DNA from: DYCT01 sp051875715
GTDB taxonomy: Bacteria > Bacteroidota > Bacteroidia > Bacteroidales > Bacteroidaceae
Direction of reading: 5' to 3'
DNA: 64,000 nucleotides
NCBI GenBank assembly: GCA_051875715.1
Contig: JBJEHD010000007.1
Span: forward strand, 18,212-82,211
The position numbers and the translations under genes are program-made. The notes beneath the pieces were generated by a model. It was not told the origin of the DNA. It worked only from the letters and a program-made list of their open reading frames with translations, and made no database searches. How positions within the stretch are numbered: position 1 is the first letter of the stretch; every line of letters starts with the position of its first letter. Shown here one piece after another: positions 43,001-52,740 of the stretch.

Positions 43001-43195
43001 GTCGGTCACTTCCAGCTCTACCTGGTGGGCCGAAGCCCCCGGATAGGTGGTCACCACCATGGCCAGTTTCACTTTGATTTCCGGATCCTCCAGCTTGCTC
43101 ATCTGGTAGCAAGAGAAGGCGCCGCCGGCCATGAGCACGGCGATGAGGAAATATACCAGGTTCCGGTTTTGGAACGCCCATTTGCTCAGGTCCAT
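40070..43195 (-). CDS. RND-family efflux pump, AcrB-type
   Basis: 1041 residues. Twelve membrane segments in the 1 + 5 + 1 + 5 arrangement with two large periplasmic loops. Family landmarks: the first segment with SKLEDPEIKVK, IIDGILVDLKAGKS after the segment-4 region, and the C-terminal repeat with LIKNGIVLMDEINL. It exports toxic compounds with proton drive across inner and outer membranes, with an adaptor (next gene) and a TolC-like channel, which is not adjacent. ATG at 43195 is used; a GTG one codon upstream is also open. It overlaps the adaptor stop by one base. Confidence 0.93.
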   Translation of the reverse strand: MDLSKWAFQNRNLVYFLIAVLMAGGAFSCYQMSKLEDPEIKVKLAMVVTTYPGASAHQVELEVTDVLEKSIRTMGHINSVESYSFNDLSLIQVELLSTVPNDEVEQCWDMLRRKVSNAKASLPSGVSEPIVKDDFGNVYGMFYALTGDGLTDRELSDYAELIKREVLSLENVDRVELYGQRKECIYIELLQDRMANLGVKPAEVLATLNGQNKTTYSGYYDNGDNRIRVSVSDKFKTVEDIGRMLIQGHDEDQLRLSDIAHLSKGYENPTRNQLFYDQERALGILIAATSGSDILKVGKAVEAKLASLKETRLPAGVACRKVFYQPERVSASLGTFVINLIESVAIVVFILMLAMGFKSGFIIGVSLVVTVFGSFLFLYFMDGTMQRVSLASFVLAMGMLVDNAIVIIDGILVDLKAGKSRMEAMTAIGRQTAMPLLGATLIAIIAFLPIFLSPDTAGVYTRDLFIVLAVSLLLSWVLALVHVPLMANRRLNPTVGKTSANGEAYNGFFYVLLRRALRFGLSHRIGAVGVMLVLLALSAFGFRFMRQGFFPDMVYDQLYMEYKLPEGINYTRIEKDLDEITNYLRSRAEVTHVTASLGGTPGRYNLVRSIANPSLAYGELIIDFTSPKSLTENMEEIQEYLSAHYPDAYVKVKRYNLMFKKYPIEAQFIGPDPAVLHQLADSARRIMEQTPEVCLITTDWDDQVPLLSVEYDQPAARALGLSRGDVSLSLLTATGGIPVGYFYEGIHRENIYVKCLDENGNPIENLGNTQVFSTLPNMSALLNEENLMKLKTGMLSKDDMIENLMATTPLRQICKRIDIRWEDPVIPRYDGQRSQRVQCSPAAGIETEKARLAIAEKIEQIPLPDGYSLQWQGEKRASTQSMKYLFQNFPLAIILMIAILIMLFKDYRKPLIIFCCIPFIVVGVVAVMLLTGKTFNFVAIVGTLGLIGMLIKNGIVLMDEINLQLSQGIDPMTALIDSSQSRLRPVMMASLTTILGMIPLLPDAMFGSLAASIMGGLLFASIITLLFIPILYALFFRIKAS

Positions 43196-44262
43196 CACAG
43201 CAGCCCTCCTACGTTGGTTTCAGTGGGGGCGGGCAGGGGTTTCACCTGTTCGCCGGGGCGCAGGAGTCGTGCGCCGGAAGCCACGATGGTTTGTCCCGGA
43301 CGGAGTCGGGCCGAGCGTACCAGGCTGCGTCCGTCGTTCAGCAGGCTGACGACCTCTACTTCTTGTGCGTCGACGGTGCTCGTGGCGGGGTCATAGACGT
43401 AGACGTAGCTGCGTGCGTCTTTCCGCCACAAGGCCCCGGTCGGGATGCTCATCCGGACCTCGTCTGTTTCGCGCATGAGAATGCTGACCATGGTGTTCAG
43501 TCCGGGCGAGGGCATCGGGCCGTCGCCTTCCGTCAGTTGCAGGCGTACGGTATAGAGTTGGTTGGCATTGGCCTTGGGGGCCATGCTGAGCAGGCGCAGG
43601 CGGTAGGTGCGTCCGGGGTAGAGGTCGAAGGTGCAGCGATAGTCTTCGAATTGTTCGCGGCGGACGTATTCGGCAGCGGGCAGGCTGATTTCCACTTCCG
43701 GCCGTCCGTTGCCCACCAGGCTGACCACCGGCATGCCGGCCGCCACGGTCTCGTGGGCGTCGAACAGGTGTTTCTGCACCCGTCCGGCGAAGGGGGCTTT
43801 CAGCCGCGTGTAGGCCAATTGGTCTTTGTGGTGCTGGTACTTGGCGGTAATCTGTTGCAGGCCGTATACCGCCTTGTCGTAATTGCTTTGCGAGGTCGCT
43901 TCGCCCCGGTAGAGCGCCATGACGCGTTCGGCATCGGCCTTCACTTGTTTGTATTCGGCCTCGGTGGCGTCGAGTTGCACCTGATAGTCTGTCGGGTCCA
44001 GTTCGGCCAGCACCTGGCCTTCGCCGACGGCTTGTCCTTCGCTGACGAGGATGCGGCTGATGGTGCCGCTCACGCGGAAGGCGAGGTTGACGTCCTGGGC
44101 GGCTTTCACCTTGCCGGGGAATTGCAGGGCCGACTGTTCGCCGGCTTTGCGTACGGTATCCAGTTTGACGGTTTGGACGGGTGCTTCGTGTGCGGGCTTG
44201 GACTGGCATGCACCGCACAACAGGAGAAGCAGGCTTCCATAGAGAATAAGATTCTGTTTCAT
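43195..44262 (-). CDS. RND efflux periplasmic adaptor lipoprotein
   Basis: 355 residues from MKQNLIL. The lipobox LLLLLCGAC makes it a lipoprotein. A biotinyl-lipoyl half (AFRVSGTISRILVSEGQAVGEGQVLAELD), alpha-hairpin (about 80-140), the second lipoyl half (YTRLKAPFAGRVQKHLFDAHETVAAG) and a beta-barrel follow, as in AcrA/MexA. It links the pump to the outer-membrane channel. The ORF limit at 44310 lies beyond the -7 box at 44296-44303, so the shorter start is chosen. Confidence 0.9.
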   Translation of the reverse strand: MKQNLILYGSLLLLLCGACQSKPAHEAPVQTVKLDTVRKAGEQSALQFPGKVKAAQDVNLAFRVSGTISRILVSEGQAVGEGQVLAELDPTDYQVQLDATEAEYKQVKADAERVMALYRGEATSQSNYDKAVYGLQQITAKYQHHKDQLAYTRLKAPFAGRVQKHLFDAHETVAAGMPVVSLVGNGRPEVEISLPAAEYVRREQFEDYRCTFDLYPGRTYRLRLLSMAPKANANQLYTVRLQLTEGDGPMPSPGLNTMVSILMRETDEVRMSIPTGALWRKDARSYVYVYDPATSTVDAQEVEVVSLLNDGRSLVRSARLRPGQTIVASGARLLRPGEQVKPLPAPTETNVGGLL

Positions 44263-44295
44263 GGGTCTCTTTTGATTACTTGTTTTTCCGAATCG

Positions 44296-44303
44296 CAAAG
44301 GTA
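44296..44303 (-). promoter_or_regulatory. -7 box for the RND operon
   Basis: TACCTTTG on the minus strand, 33 bases before the adaptor start. Confidence 0.5.
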
Positions 44304-44466
44304 AGCACATTGCGTTTATCGGCCAACACCGAAACGTTTCTTATATTGTTCTATTTTCCGATGAGGCTTCCGTCCCGACCGGGCTTTGTTCCCACAGGTT
44401 GGCTGTCTGATATGCCTCTCGTCCGTCTTTTTTGGCCGAAATGTATGTTCGTTGGGGGCGATTCGC

Positions 44467-45564
44467 CTATTTGGGTGCTTTCCAGTAGAGGTAGATGGCG
44501 ATGAAGGTGTAGAGAATGTTCGGAATCCATACGGCCAGCAGCACGGACATGTTTCCGTTGATGGCGAAGGTGGACGAAACGGTCTGGAAGAGGATGTACG
44601 AGAAACTCAGTGCCAGGCCGACGCCCAGGTGGAGTCCCATGCCGCCCTTGGTCTTGCGCGAGGAAAGGGATACGCCGATGGCGGTGAGGATGAAGGCGGC
44701 GAACGACATGGCGATGCGCCGGTAGTATTCCACTTCGAACTCCTTGATGTTGGCGAATCCGCGTCGTTTCTGCTTGTCGATGTATTCTTTCAGGGCGGGG
44801 CTGGTGAGCCGTTCTTGCTGGTTCCGGGTGATGAGGAAATCCGAGGGTTCCATCCGGACGATTGTGTCGAGCGCATCTCCGCGTGTGATGGACTCTTTCA
44901 TGCCGCTTAGTTCGCGTATCATGTAGTCTTTCATCCGCCACCGGTAGGTCGACAGGGTGTCGTAGGTGATGCTGCGGGCCGTCAGGTGCGACACCAGTTT
45001 CTTGTTCTCGAACTTGTCGAGCGAGAATCGGTATCCCGTCTTGTTGTAGTCCTCGTACCTTTCTATGTAGGCTATCACGCCGCTGTCCACCTCCAGTTGC
45101 ACGTTGCGGGCGTAGTCTATCTTTTTCTTCTTGATGTATTGGTTCTCGAAGTTCAGCCGGGTGGCGTTTCCGCGGGGGATGACGTAGGCTCCCAGGCTGA
45201 AGGTGAGCGTGGCGATGAGTGCGGCCGAAATCATGTAGGGGCGCATCATTCGTTTGAAACTCATGCCGGTGGAGAACATGGCGATGATTTCGGAGTTCTC
45301 GGCCAGTTTCGAGGTGAAGAAGATGACGGCGATGAAGACGAACAGCGGGCTGAACAGGTTGGCGAAGTAGGGGATGAAGTTCAAGTAGTAGTCGAAGACG
45401 ATGGCTTTCAGCGGGGCCTGGTTCGTCATGAACTTGTCCATCTTCTCGTTGATATCGAACACCACGGCGATGGAGATGATGAGCGCAATGGCGAACACAT
45501 ACGTCCCCAGGAACTTGGTGATGATGTATCGGTCGAGCCGGGTGATGAGTTTGAACTTCTTCAT
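44467..45564 (-). CDS. LptF/LptG-type permease (YjgP/YjgQ family)
   Basis: 365 residues. Six membrane segments in two groups of three (about 15-125 and 265-365) flank a periplasmic beta-jellyroll (about 135-260). The N-terminal LDRYIITKFLGTYVFA and the C-terminal MGLHLGVGLALSFSYILFQT fit the family. It is a subunit of the LPS export ABC transporter, extracting LPS from the inner membrane. LptF and LptG cannot be told apart from sequence alone here. The gene lies 21 bases after tgt and shares its strand. Confidence 0.88.
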   Translation of the reverse strand: MKKFKLITRLDRYIITKFLGTYVFAIALIISIAVVFDINEKMDKFMTNQAPLKAIVFDYYLNFIPYFANLFSPLFVFIAVIFFTSKLAENSEIIAMFSTGMSFKRMMRPYMISAALIATLTFSLGAYVIPRGNATRLNFENQYIKKKKIDYARNVQLEVDSGVIAYIERYEDYNKTGYRFSLDKFENKKLVSHLTARSITYDTLSTYRWRMKDYMIRELSGMKESITRGDALDTIVRMEPSDFLITRNQQERLTSPALKEYIDKQKRRGFANIKEFEVEYYRRIAMSFAAFILTAIGVSLSSRKTKGGMGLHLGVGLALSFSYILFQTVSSTFAINGNMSVLLAVWIPNILYTFIAIYLYWKAPK

Positions 45565-45585
45565 GAGGCGGGGCGTGTAGGAGGG

Positions 45586-46716
<1,131 letters not shown>

Positions 46717-46752
46717 GGCTACTTCTTGGGGGTATTCGTTTTTTCTTGGGGT

Positions 46753-49197
46753 TTATATCTCGATGGCCACCTCGTCGGTCAGGGCCAGGCCGAGCACCTC
46801 GCGGATGTCGTTCACGTAGTGGAACGTCAGCCCTTTGAGGTATTCGGGCGTAATCTCCTCGATGTCCTTGCGGTTGTCTTCGCAGAGGATGATTTCGTGG
46901 ATGCCGGCCCGTTTGGCGGCCAGTATTTTCTCTTTGATGCCTCCGACGGGCAATACCTTTCCCCGGAGGGTGATTTCTCCGGTCATGGCCAGGTTTTTCT
47001 TCACCTTTCGTCGGGTGAGGGCCGAGGCCAGCGAGGTGACCATGGTGATGCCGGCCGACGGGCCGTCCTTGGGGATGGCTCCTTCGGGCACATGGATGTG
47101 GATGTCGCGGTTTTCAAACACTTCCTCGTCGATGTCCCATTGGGCGGCGTGCGCCTTGATGTATTCCAGGGCCAGCATGGCCGATTCCTTCATCACGTCG
47201 CCCAGGTTTCCCGTCAGGGTCAGTTTTCCGCCTTTTCCTTTGCTGAGGCTGGTTTCGACGAACAGGATTTCGCCTCCGACGGCCGTCCAGGCCAGTCCGG
47301 TCACCACGCCGGCATATTCGTTGCCTTGGTATTTGTCGCGCGAGTATTCCGCCGTCCCGAGGTATTCCTTCAGGTCGGAGGGCTTGATTTCGTGCAGCGG
47401 CATCGTCAGGTCGGTGGCATAGCGTCGGGCCACTTTCCGCAGCACCTTGGCAATCTTCTTCTCCAGTTCGCGTACGCCCGATTCGCGTGTGTACGATTCG
47501 ACGATGGCCTCCAGGGCTTCTTTGGTGAACTTGAGGTCTTTCTTGTTGATGCCTGTGGCCTCCAGTTCTTTGGGCACCAGGTGCTTGCGGGCGATTTCTA
47601 TTTTTTCTTCGGTGATGTATCCGCTCACTTCGATGAGTTCCATGCGGTCCAGCAGGGGCTGGGGGATGGTTCCCAGGTTGTTGGCCGTGGCGATGAACAT
47701 CACCTTAGAGAGGTCGATGTCGATGTCGAGGAAGTTGTCGTGGAAGGCGTTGTTCTGTTCCGGGTCGAGCACCTCCAGCAGGGCCGATGCCGGATCGCCC
47801 TGCCGGTCGGAGCTGACCTTGTCGATTTCGTCGAGGATGAACACGGGGTTCGACGAGGCCGCTTTGATGAGGCCTTTCACGATGCGTCCCGGCATGGCGC
47901 CGATGTAGGTTTTGCGGTGTCCGCGTATTTCGGCTTCGTCGTGTACGCCGCCGAGCGACATGCGGATGTATTTCCGTTTCAGGGCGGAGGCGATGGAGCG
48001 TCCCAGCGAGGTTTTTCCCACGCCCGGAGGGCCGTACAGGCAGATGATGGGCGATTTCATGTCGCCTTTCAGTTTCAGCACCGCCAGATGTTCCAGGATG
48101 CGTTCCTTCACTTTTTCCAGTCCGTAGTGGTCTTTGTTCAGCACCTTTTCGGCGTTCTTCAGGTTGAGGTTGTCGTGGGTGTAGATGCCCCAGGGCAGGC
48201 TGAGCAGCGTCTGCAGGTAGTTCAGTTGCACGTTGTAGTCGGGCGACTGCGGATGCGTGCGCTCCAGTTTGGCCAGTTCTTTCTGGAAGGTGGCGGCCGT
48301 TTCGTCGTTCCATTTCATGTGCGCCGCTTTCTGGCGCATCTCTTCGATTTCCTGTTCTTGTCCGCTTCCGCCCAGTTCGTCCTGGATGTTCTTGATTTGC
48401 TGTTGCAGGAAGTACTCGCGTTGCTGCTGGTCGATGTCTTCGCGTGTCCGCATCTGGATGGACGCCTTGATGTCGGCCAGTTGCACCTCTCGGTTCAGGA
48501 TTTCCAGCAGTTTGTAGGCCCGTTTGTACAGCGAGTCTATCTCCAGCAGTTCCATTTTTTCGTCTTTCTCCAGGGGCAGGTTCGTGCAGATGAAGTTGAT
48601 GAGGAACATGCGGTTGCTGATGTTCTTGATGGCGAAGGCGGCCTCCTGGTGCATGTTTTCGGAGGTCTTGATGTATCGGATGGTGAGGTCCTTGCACGAG
48701 TCCACCAGGGCCTCGTACACCGGATAGTCTTTTTTGTCTTTTTGCGGCAGGATTTCTTCTTTCGGGCTGATGCGTCCCTTCAGGTAGGGGCTGGTCTGCA
48801 CGAGTTCGTGCAGTTCCATGCGCTTGAGTCCTTGCAGGATGACGGTGGTCGACTGGTCCGGCATCTCCAGCAGGCGTACGACGCGGGCCACGGTCCCTAC
48901 CCGGTGCAGGTCGTCCAGCGAGGGGTTCTCCGTCTCCGGCTGTTTCTGGCAGGCCACGGCTATCAGGCCGTTCTGTTTGTACGCTTCGTCCACCAGACGG
49001 AGCGACGAGGCCCTTCCCACGCTGATGGGCATCACCACGCCGGGAAACAGCACCATGTTTCGCAGGGGCAGCAGGGGCAGTGTGTCGTCGATGTCGATTT
49101 TGAACAACTGTTCTTCGTTGCCGTCGAAGTCGGCGATCAGCGAAAAGCCGTTTCCGCTCATGTCTTCCATCTCGCTCATGTATTTTCTGTTCTTCAT
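46753..49197 (-). CDS. lon: ATP-dependent protease Lon
   Basis: 814 residues. The N-terminal substrate-binding domain (about 35-240) and coiled coil lead to an AAA+ module: Walker A GPPGVGKTSLGRSI, Walker B PVFILDEIDKV. The protease domain has PKDGPSAGITM (Ser714) and GGIKEKILAAKRAG (Lys757), the Lon dyad. It degrades misfolded and regulatory proteins in the cytosol. A -7 box lies 70 bases upstream. Confidence 0.97.
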   Translation of the reverse strand: MKNRKYMSEMEDMSGNGFSLIADFDGNEEQLFKIDIDDTLPLLPLRNMVLFPGVVMPISVGRASSLRLVDEAYKQNGLIAVACQKQPETENPSLDDLHRVGTVARVVRLLEMPDQSTTVILQGLKRMELHELVQTSPYLKGRISPKEEILPQKDKKDYPVYEALVDSCKDLTIRYIKTSENMHQEAAFAIKNISNRMFLINFICTNLPLEKDEKMELLEIDSLYKRAYKLLEILNREVQLADIKASIQMRTREDIDQQQREYFLQQQIKNIQDELGGSGQEQEIEEMRQKAAHMKWNDETAATFQKELAKLERTHPQSPDYNVQLNYLQTLLSLPWGIYTHDNLNLKNAEKVLNKDHYGLEKVKERILEHLAVLKLKGDMKSPIICLYGPPGVGKTSLGRSIASALKRKYIRMSLGGVHDEAEIRGHRKTYIGAMPGRIVKGLIKAASSNPVFILDEIDKVSSDRQGDPASALLEVLDPEQNNAFHDNFLDIDIDLSKVMFIATANNLGTIPQPLLDRMELIEVSGYITEEKIEIARKHLVPKELEATGINKKDLKFTKEALEAIVESYTRESGVRELEKKIAKVLRKVARRYATDLTMPLHEIKPSDLKEYLGTAEYSRDKYQGNEYAGVVTGLAWTAVGGEILFVETSLSKGKGGKLTLTGNLGDVMKESAMLALEYIKAHAAQWDIDEEVFENRDIHIHVPEGAIPKDGPSAGITMVTSLASALTRRKVKKNLAMTGEITLRGKVLPVGGIKEKILAAKRAGIHEIILCEDNRKDIEEITPEYLKGLTFHYVNDIREVLGLALTDEVAIEI

Positions 49198-49267
49198 CCT
49201 ATTGATTCTCTTTATTTGTGTATGGCTTCGCGTCTCCGCTCGGTTTTGCGGCGGCGTAAAGCGGCTG

Positions 49268-49275
49268 CAAAGGTA
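49268..49275 (-). promoter_or_regulatory. -7 box for lon
   Basis: TACCTTTG on the minus strand, 70 bases before the lon start. Confidence 0.5.
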
Positions 49276-49362
49276 GCATTTTTACCGATTAGTTGGCTAT
49301 TCCTATTTATAATATTAACTTCGCCCCGTGTTTCATTTGCCTGAAAAAGCATACGTCGACCC

Positions 49363-50070
49363 ATGGCCAATCCGTATTTCCAATTCAAGCAGTTCACGGT
49401 GTGGCACGACCGCTGCGCCATGAAGGTCGGCACCGACGGCGCCTTGCTGGGCGCGTGGGCCGATGTGTCGGGTGCGCGTCGCATCCTGGATGTCGGCACC
49501 GGCACCGGCCTGGTGGCGCTTATGTTGGCCCAACGCTGTCCCGAGGCCTTGCTGACGGCTGTCGAGATTGATGCCGATGCCGCCGCCCAGGCGGCCGAGA
49601 ACGTGTTTCGTTCGCCTTGGCCGGAGCGCATCCGGGTGGTCTGTGCGGACTTCGCCTCGTTCGATGCCGCCGACCGTTTCGACCTCATCGTCTCCAATCC
49701 GCCGTATTTTGTCGGTTCGCTCCCTTCGCCGGACCAGCGCCGTTCGTGTGCGCGCCATGCTTCTGCGCTGACGTATGCCGACCTGCTGGTGCGTGCGGCG
49801 TCGTTGCTTGCGCCCGGTGGCCGGCTGGCCCTGGTGCTTCCGCTGGACGTGTGGCCCCAGGTGGAGCGCATCGCCCGTTTTTGCCGGCTCCATGCGCATC
49901 GCCTTGTCCGGGTCCGGACCACGTGGAAGGCCGCTCCCAAGCGCGTGCTGGTGTCGTTGGGGTGGGAGGAGGCGGCGTGTGCCGAGTCGGTGCTGGTGGT
50001 CGAGAGTGCGCCGCGTGTCTATTCGCCCGAGTTTGCCGCCTTGCTGAAGGATTTCTACCTGCGCCTGTAG
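49363..50070 (+). CDS. tRNA1(Val) (adenine37-N6)-methyltransferase-like protein (TrmN6/YfiC)
   Basis: 235 residues. The SAM motif LDVGTGTGLVALMLAQR and the catalytic NPPY motif (VSNPPYFVGSLPSPDQRR) match the YfiC/TrmN6 N6-adenine methyltransferase family, as does the N-terminus FQFKQFTVWHDRCAMKVGTDG. E. coli YfiC methylates A37 of tRNA-Val. Target here is inferred. The gene is convergent with the lipid kinase gene (10-base gap). Confidence 0.9.
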   Translation: MANPYFQFKQFTVWHDRCAMKVGTDGALLGAWADVSGARRILDVGTGTGLVALMLAQRCPEALLTAVEIDADAAAQAAENVFRSPWPERIRVVCADFASFDAADRFDLIVSNPPYFVGSLPSPDQRRSCARHASALTYADLLVRAASLLAPGGRLALVLPLDVWPQVERIARFCRLHAHRLVRVRTTWKAAPKRVLVSLGWEEAACAESVLVVESAPRVYSPEFAALLKDFYLRL

Positions 50071-50080
50071 TCCTGCGGGC

Positions 50081-51106
50081 CTATTCTTTGTCTTTCAGCC
50101 GGCGGATGAGTGATTTCGACTCCTCCAGCAGGTTCCGTCCCGGTTCCGTCAGTCCTTCCAGCAGTTCGCCCAATTGTTTCAGCCCCACCGCTACGGGCCT
50201 CAGTCCGTCGGCCTTCGGCTTGGGCAGGGGCGTGCATACGTTCAGTCCCTGGCCGACGATTTCCACTCCGATGGTGCATCCGGCCTCTGCGGGGTCGCCG
50301 TCGAAGTGGATGACGCCGGGCTGGCTGCGGTGGATGGTGATGCGTTTGCTCTTGAAGGTCTTGATGCGGCTGTTCTGGTCGAGCGTCTTGTTGAACAGCT
50401 GGAAGGCCAGTGCCGGCACGTCCAGCACGGTGAAGGGTTCCAGGATGGTCACGTCCATCAGGCCGTCGCTCAGCGAGGCTCCGGGGGCGATGTAGGCGTT
50501 GTTGCCGTATTGCGAGGCGTTGGCGCAGGCTATCAGAAACGCCTTGTGGCGCATGGTGCCGTCTTCGTTTTCTATCTCGTAGGTCTCGGGCTTGTATTTC
50601 AGGCTTTCGTGCAGCGTGTTTTCCAGATAGGTCAGCAGGCCCCGTTTGCCGGACTCGGCGAACTTCAGGCTGACGAAGGCGTCGAATCCCACGCCGCAGG
50701 TGCAGAAGAAGGGGATGCCGTTCACGCGTCCGTAGTCGATGCAGCGGGTGTGTCCCTCGTTGATGGTGTCGATGGCTCCGCGGGCTTCCATCGGGATTTG
50801 CAGGTGGCGGGCCAGTCCGTTTCCCGAGCCGCAGGGGATGATGCCCAGGGCCGTCGGCGTATGCACCAGCGAGCGGGCAATCTCGTTCACCGTGCCGTCG
50901 CCCCCGATGGCCACCACCATGTCCGCCCCCTCGTCGGCCGCCTGGCGGGCCAGCAGTGTGGCGTGTCCGGCGTACTCTGTCCGTAGCGTCCGGCATTCGT
51001 GGCGCGAGTGGTCCATGCGTTTGTCCAGCAGGGCCAGGATGGCCCGCTTGTTTTGTGTGCCCGATATCGGGTTGACGATGAAGACGATTCTCTTTTTGGC
51101 ATCCAT
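50081..51106 (-). CDS. Diacylglycerol/sphingosine kinase-family lipid kinase (YegS-like)
   Basis: 341 residues from MDAKKRIVF. The family signature VAIGGDGTVNEIARSL (GGDGT, nucleotide binding) and CGSGNGLAR, then FHFDGDP-type C-terminal domain (IHFDGDPAE). It phosphorylates a lipid; the family includes diacylglycerol and sphingosine kinases. Divergent from serine palmitoyltransferase, sharing one 215-base regulatory region, which makes a sphingolipid substrate possible. The start at 51106 is preferred because the -7 box at 51137 overlaps the longer ORF start (51139). Confidence 0.88.
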   Translation of the reverse strand: MDAKKRIVFIVNPISGTQNKRAILALLDKRMDHSRHECRTLRTEYAGHATLLARQAADEGADMVVAIGGDGTVNEIARSLVHTPTALGIIPCGSGNGLARHLQIPMEARGAIDTINEGHTRCIDYGRVNGIPFFCTCGVGFDAFVSLKFAESGKRGLLTYLENTLHESLKYKPETYEIENEDGTMRHKAFLIACANASQYGNNAYIAPGASLSDGLMDVTILEPFTVLDVPALAFQLFNKTLDQNSRIKTFKSKRITIHRSQPGVIHFDGDPAEAGCTIGVEIVGQGLNVCTPLPKPKADGLRPVAVGLKQLGELLEGLTEPGRNLLEESKSLIRRLKDKE

Positions 51107-51136
51107 GCGTGTGGGTGTTCTGTTTTTCGTAAAACG

Positions 51137-51144
51137 CAAAAATA
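51137..51144 (-). promoter_or_regulatory. -7 box for the lipid kinase
   Basis: TATTTTTG on the minus strand, 30 bases before the start at 51106. Confidence 0.5.
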
Positions 51145-51239
51145 CGACGAAAGTTTCGAATGGCGAAGCCGTACGGGTTCTTTTTCGCTTCGTACGAAAG
51201 TTTTTGGGTCGGAATGCACGCTAAAAAAACATAAAACAC

Positions 51240-51247
51240 TATCTTTG
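51240..51247 (+). promoter_or_regulatory. -7 box for spt
   Basis: TATCTTTG lies 74 bases before the spt ATG, so the leader is comparatively long. Confidence 0.5.
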
Positions 51248-51321
51248 CAGCCTGCTTTCGAGCGAGGTCTACTTGGAGGCAGAATGTATGAGAGATAAAT
51301 AAAAGGTATACATTAAGAAGC

Positions 51322-52533
51322 ATGAGCTTCATCAAGACATCATCTATGGGATTATTACAGCAAAAATTAGCGCGCTACACCTTGCCGCAGGAGACGATGG
51401 CCAAAGGGGTGTATCCGTATTTCCGCGAAATCGACAGCGCCCAGGACACCGAAGTGCTGATGGACGGCAAGAAAGTCCTCATGTTCGGCTCCAACTCCTA
51501 CATGGGCCTTACGTATGACAAACGCATCATCGAGGCGGCCATCGCCGCCACCCGCAAGTACGGCACGGGTTGCGCCGGTTCGCGTTTCCTGAACGGAACG
51601 CTGGACATCCACGTGCAGCTGGAGCACGAACTGGCCGAGTTCGTAGGCAAGGAAGAGGCGTTGGTCTATTCCACCGGCTTTTCGGTCAACGAGGGCGTGG
51701 TGTCGTGCCTCACCGACCGCAACGACTATATCATCTGCGACGACCGCGACCACGCCTCCATCGTCGACGGACGCCGTCTTTCCTTCTCCACGCAGCTGAA
51801 GTACAAGCACAACGACATGCAGGCCTTGGAGAAGGAGTTGGCCAAATGCCGTCCCGAGTCGGTCAAACTGACGGTGGTGGACGGCGTGTTCTCGATGGAA
51901 GGCGACCTGGCCAACCTGCCCGAGATTGTCCGCCTGAGCGAGCAGTACAACGGCAGCATCATGGTGGACGAAGCCCACGGTCTGGGCGTGTTCGGCCGTC
52001 AGGGCCGCGGCGTGTGCGACCACTTCGGCCTCACCGACAAGGTTGACCTCATCATGGGTACGTTCTCCAAGTCGCTGGCCTCCATCGGCGGCTTCATCGC
52101 GGCCGACAAGGCCACCATCAACTGGTTGCGCCACAACTCCCGTTCGTACATCTTCTCGGCCAGCAACACGCCGGCCGCCACGGCAGCCGCCCGTGAGGCG
52201 CTCCACATCATCCAGAGCGAACCCGAACGGCAGGAGAACTTGTGGAAGATTACGAACTACGCCTTGAAGTGCTTCCGCGACGCCGGTTTCGAGATTGGCG
52301 ACACCGAAAGCCCCATCATCCCGCTCTACGTGCGCGACATGGACAAGACCTTCATGGTCACCAAGATGTTGTTCGACGAGGGCGTGTTCATCAACCCCGT
52401 CATCCCGCCCGCCTGTGCGCCGCAGGACACCCTGGTGCGTTTCGCCCTCATGGCCACGCACACGAAGGCCCAGGTGGATTTCGCGGTGGACAAACTCATC
52501 AAGTGCTTCCGCCAGCTCGACATCTTGAAGTGA
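51322..52533 (+). CDS. spt: Serine palmitoyltransferase (alpha-oxoamine synthase family)
   Basis: 403 residues, soluble, as in Bacteroides SPT. Features: FGSNSYMGLTYD, TGCAGSRFLNGT, HASIVDGRR, VDEAHGLGVFG, and the PLP lysine in GTFSKSLAS (Lys250). It condenses serine with palmitoyl-CoA to begin sphingolipid synthesis, a Bacteroidota trait that affects host interaction. The alternative enzyme of the fold (KBL, BioF) is less likely because the TGCAGSRFLNGT and GTFSKS stretches match SPT closely; the exact acyl-CoA is not provable. The downstream terminator is strong. Confidence 0.9.
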   Translation: MSFIKTSSMGLLQQKLARYTLPQETMAKGVYPYFREIDSAQDTEVLMDGKKVLMFGSNSYMGLTYDKRIIEAAIAATRKYGTGCAGSRFLNGTLDIHVQLEHELAEFVGKEEALVYSTGFSVNEGVVSCLTDRNDYIICDDRDHASIVDGRRLSFSTQLKYKHNDMQALEKELAKCRPESVKLTVVDGVFSMEGDLANLPEIVRLSEQYNGSIMVDEAHGLGVFGRQGRGVCDHFGLTDKVDLIMGTFSKSLASIGGFIAADKATINWLRHNSRSYIFSASNTPAATAAAREALHIIQSEPERQENLWKITNYALKCFRDAGFEIGDTESPIIPLYVRDMDKTFMVTKMLFDEGVFINPVIPPACAPQDTLVRFALMATHTKAQVDFAVDKLIKCFRQLDILK

Positions 52534-52557
52534 CGGCGGCGGAACCGCCATCCGGGG

Positions 52558-52613
52558 AAAAAGCCCGGCACGCTACGGCCTCATGCGGACCGTTCCGGCG
52601 TGCCGGGCTTTTT
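52558..52613 (+). terminator. Rho-independent terminator after spt
   Basis: The stem AAAAAGCCCGGCACGC (52558-52573)/GCGTGCCGGGCTTTTT (52598-52613) is a perfect 16-bp match and ends in five T. Confidence 0.9.
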
Positions 52614-52700
52614 GCGTTCGTCCGTGCGCGTCCCCGGGGGAAAACGAGGCGTCCGCGCGAAATCTCCGCGCGCGGGTTTGTGTGTGACGAACAGAATCGC

Positions 52701-52708
52701 TACCTTTG
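52701..52708 (+). promoter_or_regulatory. -7 box for the UDP-sugar dehydrogenase gene
   Basis: TACCTTTG ends 32 bases before the ATG at 52741. Confidence 0.55.
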
Positions 52709-52740
52709 TCCGCCTAACGAAAGGAGAACCGTTTTTTTAT

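Noticed and set aside
40055..43396. Plus-strand open frame of about 1110 codons
   Set aside because: Antisense to the RND pump, which has all family landmarks.
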